Assembly: GCA_028456385.1 (NCBI GenBank) | Contig: JALNQF010000928.1 | Span: forward strand, 1 to 10,724 | DNA: 10,724 nt | Direction: 5' to 3' | DNA from: Ophiosphaerella korrae | Lineage: Eukaryota > Ascomycota > Dothideomycetes > Pleosporales > Phaeosphaeriaceae | Shown here: positions 7,744-10,724 of the stretch, one piece after another | Numbering within the stretch: position 1 is the first letter of the stretch | Layout: each line of letters starts with the position of its first letter | Notes under the pieces: generated by a model | The model's database searches: none | Told to the model about the DNA's origin: nothing | The model's input: only the letters and a program-made list of their open reading frames with translations | Made by a program: the position numbers and the translations under genes

Positions 7744-9629
7744 ATGAATCGCCCAGGTCCGTCTCTCTGGTCACTCCAGCAACACCACTGCACATCACCA
7801 TAAATCGCAACGCCACGTCGCAACTGCCATGCTAATACCTCTATGTTGTAAAGGACCAGGCGCGCAAACCCTCAGAAATATACCCTCAAATATGTTCAAC
7901 AATCAGCAGAATGCGAATCGCGGCGCCCCACTTGGCACAAACCGGTTACAAAATGGCAAGCTTAGTGAGGAGCCCAGCGTTGTGCAGGTGCAATACAAGC
8001 AATTGCTGACCACATGATCCATAGCAGGAGCATCTCAGTGGGCATTCGGAGGAGCAATGGGCGGTCTACCAAATCCTCAAACACGAACGAACGGGTCTAG
8101 CTTTGCGCAAGCCATGACGGGGTCGCAGCCTCATACGCCGCTCAATCTTGAAGAATTTCCATCGTTATCAGGTGCGCCACAAGCACAACAGAATACCACG
8201 GCACAGCAAATGTGGGCAAACCCCACTCTACGAACGGCGGCACAACAGCAGACAATAGGAAGACCGCCAGGCCAAGGGCTACAACAAGGACAGGCCGGCC
8301 AGGCGACAAATCAACAGCTTCAGAGTCAGGGACTTGACGACTCTGGACAGGGCCAGTTCTCTGGCGATGATTATCGCTTCGGTGGTCAGGGAGGAGTCGG
8401 TCAGCTATCAGGTGGTGTGCAGCCGCAGACAGGCAATATTGAAGAATTTCCTCCTCTGGGTGGAGCTGCGGGCGAGATTGGGCCGGATCGAAGAGCAGGA
8501 CTAATACAAAATGCGGCAGCCTTTGGCGGGAGTGGAGGTTCAAGTGCATTTCCAGGACTCGGGCAGACGCGCAATGGCCTCTCCAGTCCAACAGATGGCC
8601 AACAAGAACGTGCGCTGAATCCTACAGTTGGCGGGAGGGGTCTGCCAGGTACAGGTAAGCAAAGTGCTTGTGCGACTTGGGCATGGCTGATCAGTCTAGC
8701 ATCGCGCACGCCCTTTGAAACCCTTCGATCAACGCCACAAGATGTACGTGGCTCTCATTTGATCAATACTATCTCTAATGTTTTCAGGGCAATCAACGAA
8801 CGGCACAGGCTCAAGGCAACTTGGGATTTCTTGGTCCCCAAATAGGCCTCCGAACTGGTGGCGAGCTCGGTAGCGTAGGACAACGGCCACAGCAGAGTCA
8901 ATTTGATTCATCCTTCGCCGAGAACGGCAGTTCGTCAAGCGCCCAAGCACCATTCCATAAGAAGCTGGTGGATATGACTGATTCGGAGCGATTTGGCCTA
9001 CCAGGCCTTCTCGCCATGATACCGCTAGAAAGCCCCGACTATTCTTCCCTCGCCATGGGCCAAGACCTCACCGTATTAGGTCTCGATCTAAGCCGACCTG
9101 AGTAAGTTGTTCTTATTCTACCCGAATTGGATACTTGTTAACTGTACAGCAACTCACCCCTTCACCCCACCTTTGGGTCACCATTCGTAGAATCAAACGT
9201 CAAGCCTATGGTACCACCAGATTTCACCCTACCCGCAGGATACACCGTTAACAATGTCCCGCCACTGCACACCAAGATGGCCAACTTTTCCGCTGAAACG
9301 CTCCTCGCTATTTTCTATCAATTCCCACGAGACATCATGCAAGAGGTCGCCGCACAAGAGCTGTACAACCGTGATTGGCGATGGCACATGAAGCTACAGC
9401 AATGGATGATGAAGGATCCAGACCTCCCGTCGCCAGTCCGCCTCTCAGCAAAGGAAGAACGCGGATGGTATCTGTTCTTCGATGTCAACAACTGGAGGCG
9501 AGAGCGGGTAAGCTTAGTTCCCAGGTGAGGTACATGATAGCTAATTTGTTGCAGAGAGAATTCGAGCTCAATTATGACCATTTGGATCAGCGGCATGGTA
9601 GCCCGGGTATGCCGGTGGGTCAGATATAG
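7744..9629 (+). CDS. NOT2: CCR4-NOT complex subunit NOT2, 511 aa
   Basis: The exons are 7744-7756, 7860-7964, 8028-8654, 8700-8743, 8788-9101, 9150-9507 and 9555-9629. NOT2 is a core scaffold subunit of CCR4-NOT, the complex for mRNA deadenylation and transcription control; with NOT3/5 it forms the module docked on the NOT1 C terminus. The C terminus (about 385-500) is the NOT2/3/5 domain: ELYNRDWRWH, ERGWYLFFDVNNWRRERREF and ELNYDHLDQR. Before it lies the NOT2-typical linker RFGLPGLLAMIP...LAMGQDLTVLGLDL. The N-terminal half is low-complexity (Gln, Gly, Asn) and has three FPxL motifs, at 84-87, 180-183 and 214-217. Length resembles animal CNOT2 rather than the short yeast protein. Spacing from the conserved Trp to the EF pair matches animal CNOT2, supporting the last splice junction. 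The first exon codes for only MNRP plus one base, and its donor (GTCCGT) is weak, so the extreme N terminus is the least certain part. It is presumably expressed constitutively, as NOT2 is elsewhere. Confidence 0.95.
7757..7859 (+). other. First intron of NOT2 with weak donor
   Basis: The donor is GTCCGT, a GCTAATA branch-like word lies near 7831, and the acceptor is GACCAG. It is the only joining in this area that gives MNRPGAQTLRNIPS in frame. An alternative start inside it (ATG 7829) would give MLIPLCCKGPGAQTL instead. Confidence 0.65.
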
Positions 9630-9744
9630 TGTTTTACTTGACGGGGCCGCGATGCTGTAATGCTCTTTGAGAGAAGTGTTTCGCGGAGTAGTACAATATT
9701 AATGGTTGTGCATGACGGCTTGCGGATTTTGATATTGCTTGCTT

Positions 9745-9793
9745 GCGTAATGCGTGATGCGTGATGAGTGATGCGTGATGCATGATGCGTGAA
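9745..9793 (+). repeat. Heptamer minisatellite GCGTGAT x 7
   Basis: Seven consecutive 7-bp units: GCGTAAT, GCGTGAT, GCGTGAT, GAGTGAT, GCGTGAT, GCATGAT, GCGTGAA. It starts 115 bp after the NOT2 stop and so may lie in its 3' UTR. Confidence 0.9.
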
Positions 9794-10346
9794 AGTGTGT
9801 CAAATCGTCTATCGCTGCTTGGAGATTATATCTTTTTCAACGTACTGTGAATCCGGATGTTGTGCAAGGCGATTAAATAAGCACTGCCTTTGGAACCTTG
9901 TCACACGCTTTCATGTTGTGATGCCCTGCTTTTTCTCGTGGCTCGTTTGTTAGGTGGCGGATGTGGAGTCTTCGCTTTCGCGTTTATATGCTGAGCTGCG
10001 TCTGCTCGGAGCTTCCAGCGATGATTTACGTGGTGGTCTTGCATTCCTATACCGCAAGACTCGGCGTCTGACTCACTATGCAAGTCCGAGTACGTACTTA
10101 TATGCTAGCAGCACATCTTCGGTATGTGTTGGAGTATGCGGATCTTGTTTGCTACTTGATATATCCTCGACGCCCCTGGCTGCTAAATCTCAACCATGCT
10201 CAGCTTGAGTGCCCACACATGCCGCATCTGCTTTGTCATCGGGCTACGTACCTGCGCCTCTGATAAACCGAAAAAGATGGGTGGTCACTGTTGTTTTGGT
10301 TTTGCTGGGTGAATACAATAGATAATGTGCTATTAAAGAATTTATT

Positions 10347-10369
10347 GGGGGGGAGGGGGGGTTCGTGGG
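10347..10369 (+). repeat. G-rich run, G7-A-G7 plus GGG
   Basis: G7 (10347-10353), A, G7 (10355-10361), then TTCGT and GGG (10367-10369). Four or more G3 tracts within 23 bases allow a G-quadruplex on this strand. Confidence 0.85.
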
Positions 10370-10579
10370 TATCTTGTCGTCTCCTGGATACCGCTCCTGA
10401 ATCTATTTTCTCGGATTCTTGCGTACAGCATCACACCATGCTACTAAGCTAGCTTCTCAAAAACGGTTTATTTGGGTACTGAATGCGAACTCTTTGTAGT
10501 CTACCTGAACGTCTTATTGCCATAGATTGGGGATATGGTTTTCTTGCCCCTTTTTGAGAGGGGCTGCACGCGCCGCCTC

Positions 10580-10641
10580 CTTCTCTCTTCCTCGTTTCCT
10601 CCCCCTTTCCCTTCTCTCTTCCTCGTTTCCTCCCCCTTTCC
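10580..10641 (+). repeat. 2 x 31 bp pyrimidine repeat
   Basis: Two identical 31-bp units, 10580-10610 and 10611-10641, begin CTTCTCTCTTCC and contain TCGTTTCC and TCCCCCTTT. Each has a single purine (the G of TCG). The repeat leads straight into the CTT microsatellite. Confidence 0.93.
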
Positions 10642-10648
10642 CTTTTAT

Positions 10649-10724
10649 CTTCTTCTTCTTCTTCTTCTTCTTCTTCTTCTTCTTCTTCTTCTTCTTCTTC
10701 TTCTTCTTCTTCTTCTTCTTCTTC
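10649..10724 (+). repeat. (CTT)25 microsatellite, runs off the window
   Basis: An uninterrupted CTT run of 76 nt continues to the last base, so its true length is unknown. With the 31-bp units it makes an almost pure polypyrimidine strand of about 145 bp, a shape that can form triplex (H-) DNA. It may also mark a sequencing or assembly break. Confidence 0.95.

Larger units (their letters stand above)
9630..10573. other. No gene seen; NOT2 3' end and repeats
   Basis: This holds the NOT2 3' UTR and intergenic DNA. Two short open frames overlap near 9954-10263 but lack recognisable content or a good start. No tRNA-like cloverleaf or B-box was noticed. Distinct items are the heptamer array (9745-9793), the G run (10347-10361), and a small hairpin GCCCCT/AGGGGC at 10546-10564. 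Confidence 0.65.

Noticed and set aside
8655..8694. Ending the NOT2 intron at the first acceptor, GATCAG (8694).
   Set aside because: It would bring an in-frame TAG at once. The next acceptor, TCTAG at 8699, keeps the frame and leads into the conserved downstream sequence.
8057..8845. An uninterrupted 262-codon NOT2 frame ending at 8845.
   Set aside because: It reads through introns 8655-8699 and 8744-8787; the reading after 8787 continues in another frame with clear NOT2 conservation.
9954..10263. Small genes in the overlapping open frames after NOT2.
   Set aside because: One begins with GTG, the other is 61 codons of unremarkable composition; neither has a recognisable motif or convincing exon structure.

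Overview
The window looks like a filamentous ascomycete chromosome, most likely a Dothideomycete such as Pleosporales. Three signs support this. Genes carry many short introns (about 44-135 nt) with GT-AG ends and CTAAC/CTGAC-type branch sites. A Zn2Cys6 regulator of the fungal CTF1/FarA family is present. A block at the left has the composition left by repeat-induced point mutation (RIP): CpA/TpG-depleted, TA-saturated and without any sizeable ORF. The order is an inference; no species can be named from sequence reading alone.

Layout. Positions 1-2935 are a gene-free AT-rich block. It holds two diverged direct copies of a repeat of about 0.7-0.8 kb (43-913 and 1267-2025). Between them sits an element with long inverted repeats (914-1239), and inside copy 1 lies a 2 x 61 bp higher-order tandem repeat (751-872). 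From about 2936 composition returns to normal, and three genes follow on the + strand: (1) a Nudix hydrolase, 3288-3899, one intron, 182 aa; (2) a Zn2Cys6 transcription factor of the CTF1/FarA (cutinase / fatty-acid utilisation) family, 4163-7289, six introns, 913 aa; (3) NOT2, a core CCR4-NOT subunit, 7744-9629, six introns, 511 aa. From 9630 to the end I see no gene, only simple repeats: a heptamer array, a G7-A-G7 run, a 2 x 31 bp pyrimidine repeat and a (CTT)n microsatellite that runs off the window.

The three genes do not form an obvious pathway. They are a nucleotide or nucleoside-diphosphate-linked hydrolase, a carbon-source regulator, and general mRNA deadenylation/transcription machinery. 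They look like ordinary neighbours at the edge of a RIP-affected repeat island, and I found no convincing new multi-gene system.

The more interesting points are gene-structural. A 17-nt micro-exon lies inside the zinc cluster. The Nudix intron is in frame and stop-free, so naive ORF calling adds 21 residues just before the Nudix box. A 60-bp second copy of the Nudix leader, ending in ATG, lies 190 bp upstream. A uORF ends across the start codon of the transcription factor. The repeat island shows layered structure. All exon structures come from splice signals, reading frame and family conservation, not from transcripts.
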